Assembly (NCBI GenBank): GCA_016741915.1
Contig: JACVCS010000009.1
Span: forward strand, 1 to 64,000
Length of the DNA: 64,000 bases
Source: Phycisphaerales bacterium
Lineage (GTDB): Bacteria; Planctomycetota; Phycisphaerae; Phycisphaerales; UBA1924
Direction: 5' to 3'
Notes under the pieces: model-generated
Seen by the model: the letters and a program-made list of their open reading frames with translations, nothing else
What the model was told of the DNA's origin: nothing
The model's database searches: none
Part shown: in pieces, positions 25,334 to 33,583 of the stretch
How positions within the stretch are numbered: position 1 is the first letter of the stretch
Layout of the letters: each line of letters starts with the position of its first letter
Program-made: the position numbers and the translations under genes

Positions 25334-26044
25334 ATGTCATCTCGTGCGCTTCATTCGTTCGTCGTCGGCCTCGCCGCCGCCAGCATATCATCCGCTGCCC
25401 TGGCCGGTGCGCTGCCCGATCTGGGCACCCCCGCGGGCCCGTCACCCATCACCCCCGGCACAGGTCTGCAAGCCTCCGCATGGTGGGGCTCCTTCGCCTC
25501 CAACATCGCCGCCGCCGAAACCTTCTCTCAGTCCCGTTCCGCCGACGCGACCTGGATCTCTTCCGTCAACTACAACACCACCTCCGCCAGCACCAACATC
25601 CTCAACTGGATCGGCGCCACCGACGCCGCCACCTTCACCGGCGTCCCCGGCGCTTCCAGCAACGCCACCGGGCGTGCCGTCTACATCTTCACCGGGTTCA
25701 TCAACCTCACCAGCCCCGGCATCTGGTACTTCGGCGTCTCGTCCGACGACGGCTTCCGTCTGCGAATCAACGGCAGCGAAGTCGCCCAGTTCAACGGCGA
25801 CCGCGGCACCGCCCTGACGCTCAGCGGGCCCTGGAACGCCCTCGCCGCCGGTCTCTACTCCGTTGAACTGCTCTACTGGGCAAACGAAGCGGGCGACTCA
25901 GCCGTCGTCTTCAGCGCCGGTCAGGGTTCGCCGACCGCCGTTTCCCCCGTCGGCCGCAGCAGCCTCTACTCCGTCATCCCCGCCCCCACCGCCGGCGCCC
26001 TGCTGGGCCTGGGCGGCCTCGTCGCCACGCGCCGTCGTCGCTGA
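25334..26044 (+). CDS. Secreted PA14-like protein with PEP-CTERM-type anchor
   Basis: A 236-residue secreted protein. A signal peptide (SFVVGLAAASISSAALAGA) is followed by a PA14/GLEYA-like beta-sandwich: ATFTGVPG, VYIFTGFINLTSPGIWYFG, VSSDDGFRLRINGSEVA and GLYSVELLYWANEAGDS are the family's usual phrases for a carbohydrate-binding fold. The C-terminus is VIPAPTAGALLGLGGLVATR plus further Arg: proline box, hydrophobic helix, Arg cluster, a PEP-CTERM-like sorting tag in Phycisphaerae style. AAGGAG lies nine bases upstream of the ATG. A terminator follows at 26130. The anchor paralogue is at 57606-58784. Confidence 0.88.
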   Translation: MSSRALHSFVVGLAAASISSAALAGALPDLGTPAGPSPITPGTGLQASAWWGSFASNIAAAETFSQSRSADATWISSVNYNTTSASTNILNWIGATDAATFTGVPGASSNATGRAVYIFTGFINLTSPGIWYFGVSSDDGFRLRINGSEVAQFNGDRGTALTLSGPWNALAAGLYSVELLYWANEAGDSAVVFSAGQGSPTAVSPVGRSSLYSVIPAPTAGALLGLGGLVATRRRR

Positions 26045-26129
26045 GCGAACCACACCTTTCGCGCGAAGTCCGGCTGATCCGCTTCGGGCAAACCAACCCA
26101 ACACAAACGATCGACATTGACCATCAAGC

Positions 26130-26162
26130 ACCCGCCCCGGTCCGCAACCGCGGCGGGTTTTT
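26130..26162 (+). terminator. Intrinsic terminator after the PA14-like gene
   Basis: ACCCGCC...GGCGGGT forms a GC-rich stem with a longer inner loop that may pair further (CCGG/CCGCGG), followed by five T. It lies 86 bases past the stop. Confidence 0.75.
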
Positions 26163-26199
26163 CTTTCCCCACACAGCGCCACGCGAAGACAAGACAAAG

Positions 26200-26229
26200 A
26201 AAAAGGCCCGGTCGTGATGACCGGGCCTT
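26200..26229 (-). terminator. Intrinsic terminator of the sigma factor gene
   Basis: AAGGCCCGGTC and GACCGGGCCTT are an 11-bp perfect stem with a 5-base loop. On the minus strand a run of T (from the + strand A-run at 26199-26204) follows. It lies 53 bases past the sigma factor stop codon, back to back with the terminator of the convergent gene. Confidence 0.88.
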
Positions 26230-26282
26230 GTCGCTGCATTCAAGATCGTCGAACCGCTCGGCATCTCTCGGCCGATCCGGGC

Positions 26283-27470
26283 TCAGTTGCGCCCCAGGAT
26301 CTCTTCCAGCGTCGGCTGCGGGGTTTCGCCCAGCGCCGCCGCGGCGGCTTCCATCGCTTCCTTCGCCTTCTTGTTCCCAAGGAAGTTCGCTTCCAGTTCT
26401 AGGCGGATCTTCTCCATCGCCTTGTTCTGGATCTGACGCACGCGCTCCTTGGTCACGCCGATGATCTGCCCGACCTGCTCAAGGGTCATGGGCTTGTCCT
26501 GCTCGCCGCTCTCGAGACCGAAGCGGTGCTCGATGACGGTCCGCTCGACCTCGGTGAGTTCGGCGCGGTTCTCAAGCACGATCCGCTTGACCTCTTCCGC
26601 CGCGTCCTTCTCGAAGCTCGACCGCTTCGTTTCGAGGTAGTTCGACCGCTCGAGCTTCGGGTCAAAGTCCGTCGGGAACCGCTGACGGTACTTGCTGAGT
26701 TTCATCCCCTGCCGACTGAAGGCCTTGAGGATAGCTCGACAAGCATACGTGCTGAACTTGTACCCACGGCCCGCGTCGAACTTGTCGACCGCGCGGAGCA
26801 ACGCCATGTTCCCCTCGCTGACCAGGTCGGCAAAGTCCACCTCGCTCATGCGGGTGCGCTTCGCCATCGCCAGGACCAGCGCCAGGTTCGTGTTGGCGAT
26901 CTGCTCGCGGATCAGGTCGCTGATGCGGAACCAGCGCAGCACCTGCTCCGCCTGCTCTGCGGTTGGACGCCGGCTGTCGGTGCCCCAGATCTCCTGCTGC
27001 AGCTTCCAGATGCGGTAGCGTGCGTAGTTGAACTGGTGAAACAGCACCTTTTCCTGCGCGCCCGTCAGGATCACCTGCTGAGCGTGCTTGATCGTCCGCG
27101 TCCGGCCTGAGAGGTCGTCCATCACCGGGTGGTACCAGGTGGTGTCGGGCTTCGGAATTTCCGGCGCCTCGTCGTAGATCTTCTTCATCGCGTCCGCCTC
27201 GTAGAACGCGGGCGAATCGATGAAGTCCTGCTCCGACGCGAGGATCGCGTTGAGGAGCTTCTCATCCTCGGGCGAGAGCGTCTTGCGGACACCCTTCGCA
27301 CCCGCGGGCTTCTTCTCGCCCTTGGTCGACGCGGCCTTCTCGGCCTTCGCGCCCGCCGTCGCGGCGGGCTTCACCTCGCGGACTTCCGTGAAGTCCACAC
27401 GGTTCCGCCGACGATGCTGCTCCAGCGGCGAGGGCTGCGAACTCAGCGGCATGAGTGAAGTTGCTTCCAT
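26283..27470 (-). CDS. Sigma-70-family RNA polymerase sigma factor, variant region 2.4
   Basis: A 395-residue sigma factor. The N-terminal 110 residues are Lys/Ala-rich with no named domain. Region 1.2/2 includes NLALVLAMAKRTRMSEVDF, DLVSEGNMALLRAVDKFDAG and KFSTYACRAILKAFSRQ; region 4 has ELTEVERTVIEHRFGL and the helix-turn-helix LEQVGQIIGVTKERVRQIQN. In region 2.3-2.4 the tryptophan pair of housekeeping factors (YATWWIRQA in E. coli) reads YACRAILKA, so the residues normally used for -10 opening and reading differ. It is therefore more likely an alternative or lineage-specific factor than the main SigA. The ATG at 27470 is preferred; a TTG 82 codons upstream would add a sequence without coding look. 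Confidence 0.88.
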   Translation of the reverse strand: MEATSLMPLSSQPSPLEQHRRRNRVDFTEVREVKPAATAGAKAEKAASTKGEKKPAGAKGVRKTLSPEDEKLLNAILASEQDFIDSPAFYEADAMKKIYDEAPEIPKPDTTWYHPVMDDLSGRTRTIKHAQQVILTGAQEKVLFHQFNYARYRIWKLQQEIWGTDSRRPTAEQAEQVLRWFRISDLIREQIANTNLALVLAMAKRTRMSEVDFADLVSEGNMALLRAVDKFDAGRGYKFSTYACRAILKAFSRQGMKLSKYRQRFPTDFDPKLERSNYLETKRSSFEKDAAEEVKRIVLENRAELTEVERTVIEHRFGLESGEQDKPMTLEQVGQIIGVTKERVRQIQNKAMEKIRLELEANFLGNKKAKEAMEAAAAALGETPQPTLEEILGRN

Positions 27471-28364
27471 GGTTTCGACTGACCTTTTCGCTTCACGCGA
27501 TGAACGGTTGTTTGATTGCTTGCCTGAGATTCTAGAAGACTTGACTGTTGGATTCTTCTCTTGACTCTCACTGAACGTTTTGAACGGATCGGATTCGACG
27601 CGGTACTGGATCGAGAGGCCTTTTCCTTTGCGGAGTTGGCCTCCGTCCATTGAACTCGGCTTGGGCTCGATGCCGTCGATATCCACGACTGGTGCCCCAC
27701 GAATGAGTCTTTTCAAACCCGTGTTTCAGACAACGCGCAAAAGCGCCGCCCGCTCCACAGTTGAACCGATCCATTCCCCAGAATCAACTACTCACCGAGC
27801 GTTCACAATTCGTCCGCACGGCGTGTACTGACCCCGGTCCCTTGTTCATTCCTTCATACGCACAAGACACCCTCTGCGTTTCGCCAGAACACGGTTTCTT
27901 GTGTGAAATCAGGAAACTTCTTCAGGTTCTCGGATCGACAGTTTCAACCTCCCTTAAGATCACCCATCCAGACCTCCGGTGCCACCGATCTGGCCCATTT
28001 CGGCGAATTCCGCACCCCCGACTTTCGGAATCCGTTGTTCCTCCCACCCGCGCCGACTCACAATCAAGGGTTTTCCCTCAACTCGTCGTGGGACGAACAA
28101 GGTACACCACGCCGCTCCAATCGGCCACGAAATCGCCGCATCCAAACCCCGCTCGACGTACAATCAGCACCCTCCCTGAGTCCACTTCTGGTTCTCCCGA
28201 TCAAGGTCCGAATAGTGCTTTCGTATTTGGGCCTGTTTCTTGGGTTTGCGGTTTGGACTCCCTGAGTAGTCCCCCGACCGAACGTATCGTTTCGGAGACG
28301 ATCGAACCGTGACACACCCGCCGACGAGCGACCGCTCGGCCTCGGCGGGGCAAGGAGCCCGAAG
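27471..28364. other. Long low-GC intergenic region between divergent genes
   Basis: About 890 bases between the sigma factor and superoxide dismutase genes. GC is clearly lower than in the neighbours; one 60-base block counted by hand (27541-27600) is 45 %. Open frames on both strands are short, overlap, and give Ser/Pro/Arg-rich proteins without any motif. The region must hold the promoters of both divergent genes and perhaps a long sigma-factor leader. I could not identify a riboswitch, small RNA or clear promoter. Confidence 0.5.
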
Positions 28365-29006
28365 ATGACCTATGCACTGCCGACCCTGCCGTACGCCCTG
28401 AACGCGCTGGAGCCGTTCATCGACGCGCAGACGATGGAAATCCACAGCCAGAAGCACCACGGCGCGTACGTGACCAACGCCAACAAGGCCCTCGAAGGAA
28501 CGCAGTGGGCCTCGCTTCCGGCTGAGGTCATGATCACCCGTCTGGGCGAGCTCCCCGACGACAAACGCGGCGTCGTTCGCAACAACGCCGGCGGGCACGT
28601 GAACCACTCGATGTTCTGGGCGACCATGGCCCCCGCGGGCAAGGGCGGCGGCGGCACGCCGACGGGCGACCTGCTCGAAGCCATCAACGCCGCGTTCGGT
28701 TCCTTCGATAACTTCAAGGGCCAGTTCGCCGATGCCGCCACCAAGCGCTTCGGCTCGGGCTGGGCCTGGCTCTGCTGGCACGCGGGGAACAAGAAACTCC
28801 AGATCTGCTCCACTGCGAACCAGGACAACCCGCTCATGGGCGAGTCGGTCGCGGGCTGCGGCGGCGTTCCGCTGCTGGGCCTCGATGTCTGGGAGCACGC
28901 GTACTACCTGAAGTATCAGAACCGCCGGGCCGACTACATCGGCGCGTGGTGGAACGTGGTGAACTGGAGCGAGGTGGCAAGCAACTTCGCCAAGGCCCGC
29001 AAGTAA
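28365..29006 (+). CDS. Superoxide dismutase (Fe/Mn family)
   Basis: A 213-residue Fe/Mn superoxide dismutase converting superoxide to oxygen and peroxide. All four metal ligands are visible: His27 in [13 protein letters not shown], His81 in [10 protein letters not shown], Asp174 and His178 in [18 protein letters not shown]. The substrate-gateway His31 and Tyr35 are present. Metal choice cannot be fixed by eye; the GGGGTPTG context leans to Mn or cambialistic forms. No signal peptide, so cytoplasmic. It stands alone after a long intergenic region and is followed by a gap of about 200 bases. Confidence 0.96.
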   Translation: MTYALPTLPYALNALEPFIDAQTMEIHSQKHHGAYVTNANKALEGTQWASLPAEVMITRLGELPDDKRGVVRNNAGGHVNHSMFWATMAPAGKGGGGTPTGDLLEAINAAFGSFDNFKGQFADAATKRFGSGWAWLCWHAGNKKLQICSTANQDNPLMGESVAGCGGVPLLGLDVWEHAYYLKYQNRRADYIGAWWNVVNWSEVASNFAKARK

Positions 29007-29209
29007 ACCGGTGCTCAAGTGGGCTTCGCGCAGGGAGCAGGCGAATCCGTCGGCGCTCGGTGTCGAAGCTTGAGAGACGGCGTGTGGAATGTGTGCGATC
29101 CGGGCGAGTTGGACGCGGCGAGCCCGGGCTGCGTGAGTTGGCCGCAGGATTGACGGCGCGTTGAGGGCGGAACAGCCCGCTGACGTGCGGATCAGAACGG
29201 ATCGGAGCG

Positions 29210-30676
29210 ATGCGAATGAACAAGGTGATGCTGACGGCGTGGTTGATCGCCCCGGTGCTGGCGGTCGGAGGGCTGTGGATGACCATCGATCGTGACGCGG
29301 CGCGGAAGAACCGTGCGATGATGAGCGCCAAGACCGGTGCGAAGGCCGAGCAGCCCAAGCCCGCCACGCCCACGAACAACCCCGCTGGAACCGCGGGCGC
29401 TGAGGCAACGCTCAGCTCCCCGGACCTGATCGAGCAGGGCTTCGTGCTGGTGGTGAAGGACAAGTCGGGTAAGGCCAGCACGCAGGAGCCGATCCACCTG
29501 GCCAGCAGTTGGAACGGCTGGAACCCCGCGGACCCGGCCTTCAAGCTCTCGCCCCGCAGCGATCTGCGCTGGCAGATCATCATGAAGAAGGGGAAGATCG
29601 ACGGCCCGATCGAGTTCAAGTTCACCCGCGGCAACAGCGACTCGTGGGAGTGCAACGCCGACCTGAGCGGGCGCTCGAACCGCACTCTGCCCAAGATCGA
29701 CCTGAGCAAACTCGCCAAGGGCGAGCAGCCGGTCTTTGAGTTCGAGGTTGAAGCGTGGGAGGACATGCGTCCGAACGCCGCGGCCCGCCCTGATCTGGAT
29801 CCGTACTTCAAGCTGCCGACGGAGGGGCTGACGGGGACGCTGCGTCGGTTGCAGGTTGCCGGTGGCGAGCAGCCCTTCGGCGTGCGCGACGTGATGGTGT
29901 GGCTGCCGCCGGGGTACGAGAAGCCCGAGAACGCGAAGCGGCAATACCCGGTTCTGTACATGCAGGACGGGCAGAACGTCTTTTTGAAGATGCCCACGAC
30001 CCCGGACGAATGGGGCGCGGACGAGACGGCGACGAAGCTGATCAACGAGGGGAAGGTCGAACCGATGATCATCGTGGGCGTGCCGCACGCGGGGAAGGCC
30101 CGCGCGACGGAATACCTGCCCATCGAGCTGCTCGACGGCGTCCCGGCGCGTGGCAAGCAGTACGCCGCGTGGCTGGTCGGTGAGGTGATGCCTCGGGTTG
30201 AGCGTGCGTTCCGCGTGAAGCCCGGTGCGGAGAACACCGCCGTAGGCGGGTCGAGTTTCGGCGCGATCATCAGCCTGTACGTGGCTCAGCAGTACCCCGA
30301 GAAGGTCGGCAAGGTGTTGTTGGAAAGCATGAGCACGAACTTCAAGGACGGGGCGATCCTGAAGTTCTTCGCGGAGCAGAAGAACTGGCCCCGGACCATC
30401 AGCTTCGCGATGGGAGGCAAAGAGCGCGGCGAGGCGAGCGAGCACGACGCGGTGAACAAGGCGATGGTCGAAGCCACGGCGGCCTTCGAAACGATGGCCC
30501 GTGAGAAGATGCTCTCCGGCGGCAAGGAGGGCGACAAGCCCGCCCTGCGCGTGGTGGTCGATGAGAAGGGCCAGCACACGGAATCGGCGTGGAAGAGCCG
30601 CTTCGGCCCGGCGCTGGAGTTCCTCTTCCCGCCTCAGGTAAACAAGGGCGACAAGGGCGAGAAGAACGGGAAGTGA
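29210..30676 (+). CDS. Membrane-anchored esterase with N-terminal CBM-like domain
   Basis: A 488-residue protein: an N-terminal signal anchor (VMLTAWLIAPVLAVGGLWM), a low-complexity linker, a starch-binding CBM20/CBM48-like sandwich (IHLASSWNGWNPADPAFKLS ... IEFKFTRGNSDSWECNADL) and a C-terminal esterase D/Fes-type alpha/beta hydrolase. The latter shows VMVWLPPGY, YPVLYMQDGQN, EPMIIVGVPHAG and the nucleophile elbow GSSFG with Ser349; a late His in QHTESAW fits the triad. Such enzymes cleave acyl esters of sugars or siderophores. Location is probably periplasmic, tethered. A strong terminator follows; the substrate is unknown. Confidence 0.85.
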   Translation: MRMNKVMLTAWLIAPVLAVGGLWMTIDRDAARKNRAMMSAKTGAKAEQPKPATPTNNPAGTAGAEATLSSPDLIEQGFVLVVKDKSGKASTQEPIHLASSWNGWNPADPAFKLSPRSDLRWQIIMKKGKIDGPIEFKFTRGNSDSWECNADLSGRSNRTLPKIDLSKLAKGEQPVFEFEVEAWEDMRPNAAARPDLDPYFKLPTEGLTGTLRRLQVAGGEQPFGVRDVMVWLPPGYEKPENAKRQYPVLYMQDGQNVFLKMPTTPDEWGADETATKLINEGKVEPMIIVGVPHAGKARATEYLPIELLDGVPARGKQYAAWLVGEVMPRVERAFRVKPGAENTAVGGSSFGAIISLYVAQQYPEKVGKVLLESMSTNFKDGAILKFFAEQKNWPRTISFAMGGKERGEASEHDAVNKAMVEATAAFETMAREKMLSGGKEGDKPALRVVVDEKGQHTESAWKSRFGPALEFLFPPQVNKGDKGEKNGK

Positions 30677-30714
30677 TCGGTCAGCACACGCGGGACAGTG
30701 AACGACTCTTCAGA

Positions 30715-30740
30715 GCCCCCGGCTTCAGCCGGGGGTTTTT
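30715..30740 (+). terminator. Intrinsic terminator of the esterase gene
   Basis: CCCCCGGC and GCCGGGGG form an 8-bp stem with loop TTCA, followed by five T. The sequence is the inverted twin of the hairpin at 30847, which serves the convergent flotillin gene, and its 3' end is shared with the terminator at 39738. Confidence 0.92.
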
Positions 30741-30841
30741 CGTTGGTGCGGGTGATCACGTACTGCACGCAAACAACTGACGCGAGCTGAATGAAAATCG
30801 CTCGGTTCACGCGCTCGTGTTCACGTTGCGTCCTGAAAACA

Positions 30842-30870
30842 AAGAACCCCCGGCTGAAGCCGGGGGCTCT
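30842..30870 (-). terminator. Intrinsic terminator of the second flotillin gene
   Basis: The same 8-bp CCCCCGGC/GCCGGGGG hairpin as at 30715, in opposite orientation, with a T-rich end (TTCTTT) on the minus strand. It lies 43 bases past the flotillin stop. Confidence 0.88.
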
Positions 30871-30908
30871 GAGTGATTGCGCGTGCGTATCGAGAAACGG
30901 TCTCGGCG

Positions 30909-32522
30909 TTACTCGCCTTTGGGCTTGGGCTTCGAGGTACCGCCGGCGTGATCATCGTCCTCGGGCTTGGCCTTGCGGACGGTGCCCAGCACGCCGGGCA
31001 GTTCGATGCCGGCCTGCTGCGCCAGTTCGTGCATGGGGGGCAGCGAACCGATGAGCCCCGAGAGGAAGTTCGCGGTCGAGCCTCCCCCACCGCTGCCGCA
31101 TGTGCCGAGCTTGGGCGAGCCCGAGTCCCAGACCGTGATCTTGTCGATCTTGAGGTTCGAGATGGCCTTAACCTGCTCGCTGACGATCTGCGGCAGCTTC
31201 TCGATCAGCAGCAGCGTCGGGGCGATCTGCGGGTTCTCGGCGCACGCGGACATGAGCTTGCGGTAGCCGTCGGCCTTCGCTTCCAGCACCTGACGCACGC
31301 CCGCCGCCTCCGCCTCGTACTTGGCGCGGATCGCGTCGGCCTGACCGATAGCCTCGCGACGGACCTTCTCGGCCTCGGCGTCGGCAGCGATCTCGATGCG
31401 GCGCTTCTCGATTTCCTGAGCCGCGAGCTGTTCCTTGCTCAGGCGGGCCAGTTCCTGCTCACGCTGCGCCAGCAAAATCTTCTGCGAGGCTTCCGCGGCG
31501 GCGACTTCCGACCGACGCTTCGCCTCCGCCGCGATCTCCGCGAGTTTGGCGTTGCTCTCCGCGATGGTCGCGCGGCTGGTGTTCTCGCCCGTCGTTGCCA
31601 ATGCCTCGGCCTCCGCGACGCGGATGCGCTGCTCCTGCTCCGCCTGCTTGCGGGCGGCGACAACTTCCGCGTCGCGCTGCGCGATGGCGATCTCGCGCTC
31701 ACGCTTCGCCTCGGCTTCACCCTTGACGGCCTGGGCTTCCAGCGCCGCCACCGCGACGCGCTGGCGCTGTTCCGCGATCTTCTGACCTTCGATGGCGGTT
31801 GCCTGTTCTGCGGAGACCTTCACCGTGCGTTCGCGCATGGCGATGGCCTCGCCCGTGGCGCCGTCACGCTCCTGCTGGGCGACTTCGACCTTGGCACGCT
31901 GGATCGCCTCGGCCGCGGCGCGCTTGCCGATGGCCTCGATGTAGCCGCTCTCGTCGGTGATGTCGCGGATGTTGACGTTGATGAGCGTCAGACCGATCTT
32001 GTTGATCTCCTGCGCGACGTTCTCGTTGATGAGCATCATGAACTTTTCGCGGTCGCGGTTGATCTCTTCGATCGTCAGCGTCGCGATGACCAGACGGAGC
32101 TGGCCCAGGATGATGTCCTGCGCCTGCTCGCGGATCTGATCCTCTCGCAAACCCAGCAAACGCTCGGCGGCGTTGTTCATCAGCACCGGGTCGGTGCTGA
32201 TACCCACGGTGAACGTGCTGGGCACGTTGACGCGGATGTTGTTCTGTGACAAGGCCCCGGTGAGGGGGATGTCGATGACCATCGGGTCCAGCGAGAGATA
32301 GGCGTAGTCCTGGATCAGCGGGACGACGAAGGTGCCGCCGCCGTGGATGCACTTGGCGGCCTTCGCGCCGCCGATCTTGCCGAAGACCACCAGCACGCGG
32401 TTCGACGGGCAGCGTTTGAACTGCCTGACGACGAAGGCGACGGCGAAGAGGAAAATGAGGCCGACGGCGACGATCAGCCCCAGCCAGAACAACGCGCTCG
32501 AGTTGTCATCAATCTTGGGCAT
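30909..32522 (-). CDS. Flotillin/SPFH-domain protein (FloT-like)
   Basis: A 537-residue flotillin. Order: N-terminal membrane helix (ALFWLGLIVAVGLIFLFAVA), SPFH/band-7 domain with RVLVVFGKIGG, IDIPLTGALSQNNIRVNVPS and INVNIRDITDESGYIEAIG, a very long Ala/Glu/Arg coiled coil (about 210-400), and a Gly/Ser-rich C-terminus ending in Lys/Pro repeats. It organises membrane microdomains as large oligomers. AGGAGG nine bases before the ATG at 32522 fixes the start. It is encoded downstream of an NfeD gene in the same direction, the standard NfeD-flotillin pairing, although the 259-base gap is larger than usual. Confidence 0.94.
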   Translation of the reverse strand: MPKIDDNSSALFWLGLIVAVGLIFLFAVAFVVRQFKRCPSNRVLVVFGKIGGAKAAKCIHGGGTFVVPLIQDYAYLSLDPMVIDIPLTGALSQNNIRVNVPSTFTVGISTDPVLMNNAAERLLGLREDQIREQAQDIILGQLRLVIATLTIEEINRDREKFMMLINENVAQEINKIGLTLINVNIRDITDESGYIEAIGKRAAAEAIQRAKVEVAQQERDGATGEAIAMRERTVKVSAEQATAIEGQKIAEQRQRVAVAALEAQAVKGEAEAKREREIAIAQRDAEVVAARKQAEQEQRIRVAEAEALATTGENTSRATIAESNAKLAEIAAEAKRRSEVAAAEASQKILLAQREQELARLSKEQLAAQEIEKRRIEIAADAEAEKVRREAIGQADAIRAKYEAEAAGVRQVLEAKADGYRKLMSACAENPQIAPTLLLIEKLPQIVSEQVKAISNLKIDKITVWDSGSPKLGTCGSGGGGSTANFLSGLIGSLPPMHELAQQAGIELPGVLGTVRKAKPEDDDHAGGTSKPKPKGE

Positions 32523-32781
32523 GGTTGAAACCCCTCCTAGTGAAAAACGGTTTGCGAGAGACACGAGAACTCAGTCTTGCGGCGGGAGCATACTGAAAAT
32601 CGCCCCGCCGCGGAATACACGGTCGAGAAACTCACGGTTGAAAAGTCATGGAAAGCACCGGGGCACGGCTGGCGGGCGACGGGCGCGAAGGGTCTTCGGC
32701 TTCGGTCCCGCGCGGTGCATGACCGCACGAACGGACCGATAGGCAAAGACCGCAGAACGCGCCGATCGACCCGCGGGCTGA

Positions 32782-33348
32782 TCAAACCGGCTCAACGGTG
32801 ACGGTGTTGTCAGGGTTGACGGCCGAGACGCGGATACGCGTTCGGCTGGCGATCTCTTGCGCAGCGCTGGACTTCTGCGTCGCGTAACAGCGGCGTTCGC
32901 GGTCGCCGATGACCAGGCGTACCTCGCCCGTGCCCTTGCCCGATGCGGGGATGGCGACGGTGACTTCGCCCATCGCGCCGGCGAGGGTCGAGAGGTCGAT
33001 GTTGCCGCTGGTGCTCAGCTTCCGCATCGAGCGCATCACCGTGATGAAGATGAGCGAGAGCGCAACCGCGCCGCCCAGCCCGACCAGAACGGACAAACCG
33101 GCGGAAAGGCCGAAGGACTTGAATGCCAGCAACCCGCACCAGCCGAAGCCCATGGCCGCGGCGAGGAGGGCCTGAACCGAGAAGATCTCTGCGGCGGCAC
33201 CGGTGTCGGTATGCCCGAGGTCGAAGTCGCCGTGCCCGCCATCGCCCAGGAAGAGCATGATGAGCAGTTTGATGAAAAAGAGCCCCGTGCCCAGCAGGGC
33301 CGGGATGGTGAACCAGATGGTGGTGGGCTCAAAGAGCTGGCTGAACAT
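32782..33348 (-). CDS. NfeD-family membrane protein
   Basis: A 188-residue membrane protein of the short NfeD type, partner of flotillins. Three or four hydrophobic segments fill the N-terminal two thirds (for example FTIPALLGTGLFFIKLLIMLF and LVGLGGAVALSLIFITVM). The C-terminal OB-fold part contains LAGAMGEVTVAIPASGKGTG and RVSAVNPDNTVTVEPV. The ATG at 33348 begins the first hydrophobic region. It is upstream of the FloT-like gene in the same direction. The short form lacks the protease domain of long NfeD proteins. Confidence 0.87.
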   Translation of the reverse strand: MFSQLFEPTTIWFTIPALLGTGLFFIKLLIMLFLGDGGHGDFDLGHTDTGAAAEIFSVQALLAAAMGFGWCGLLAFKSFGLSAGLSVLVGLGGAVALSLIFITVMRSMRKLSTSGNIDLSTLAGAMGEVTVAIPASGKGTGEVRLVIGDRERRCYATQKSSAAQEIASRTRIRVSAVNPDNTVTVEPV

Positions 33349-33583
33349 GCGTGAAATCCCCCAGATGAGGCGAGATAAGTGTAGCAGAAACCGAACGTGT
33401 GTGCGGACGGTCAAGAGCAAGGAAAAACCCGCCCTCACAGGGGGCGGATCGTGCTAGCATGGCGGGCCCGGGAGCGCCCGTCCGATGCGCGCCGGGGTGT
33501 GATTGGTCCGCGTTGAAGCGGACGACGAATCTGAACCGACGACGCCCACTCGTGGCGTGTTTTTACGCAGGAACGACGCAGAC

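Noticed and set aside
27761-28312. Plus-strand frame of 183 residues upstream of the superoxide dismutase gene
   Set aside because: Ser/Pro-rich, no motif or ribosome site, and other frames are equally open in this low-GC gap.
28164-29408. Minus-strand frame opposite the superoxide dismutase gene
   Set aside because: Arg/Ala/Pro/Ser-rich shadow; the superoxide dismutase is unmistakable on the other strand.
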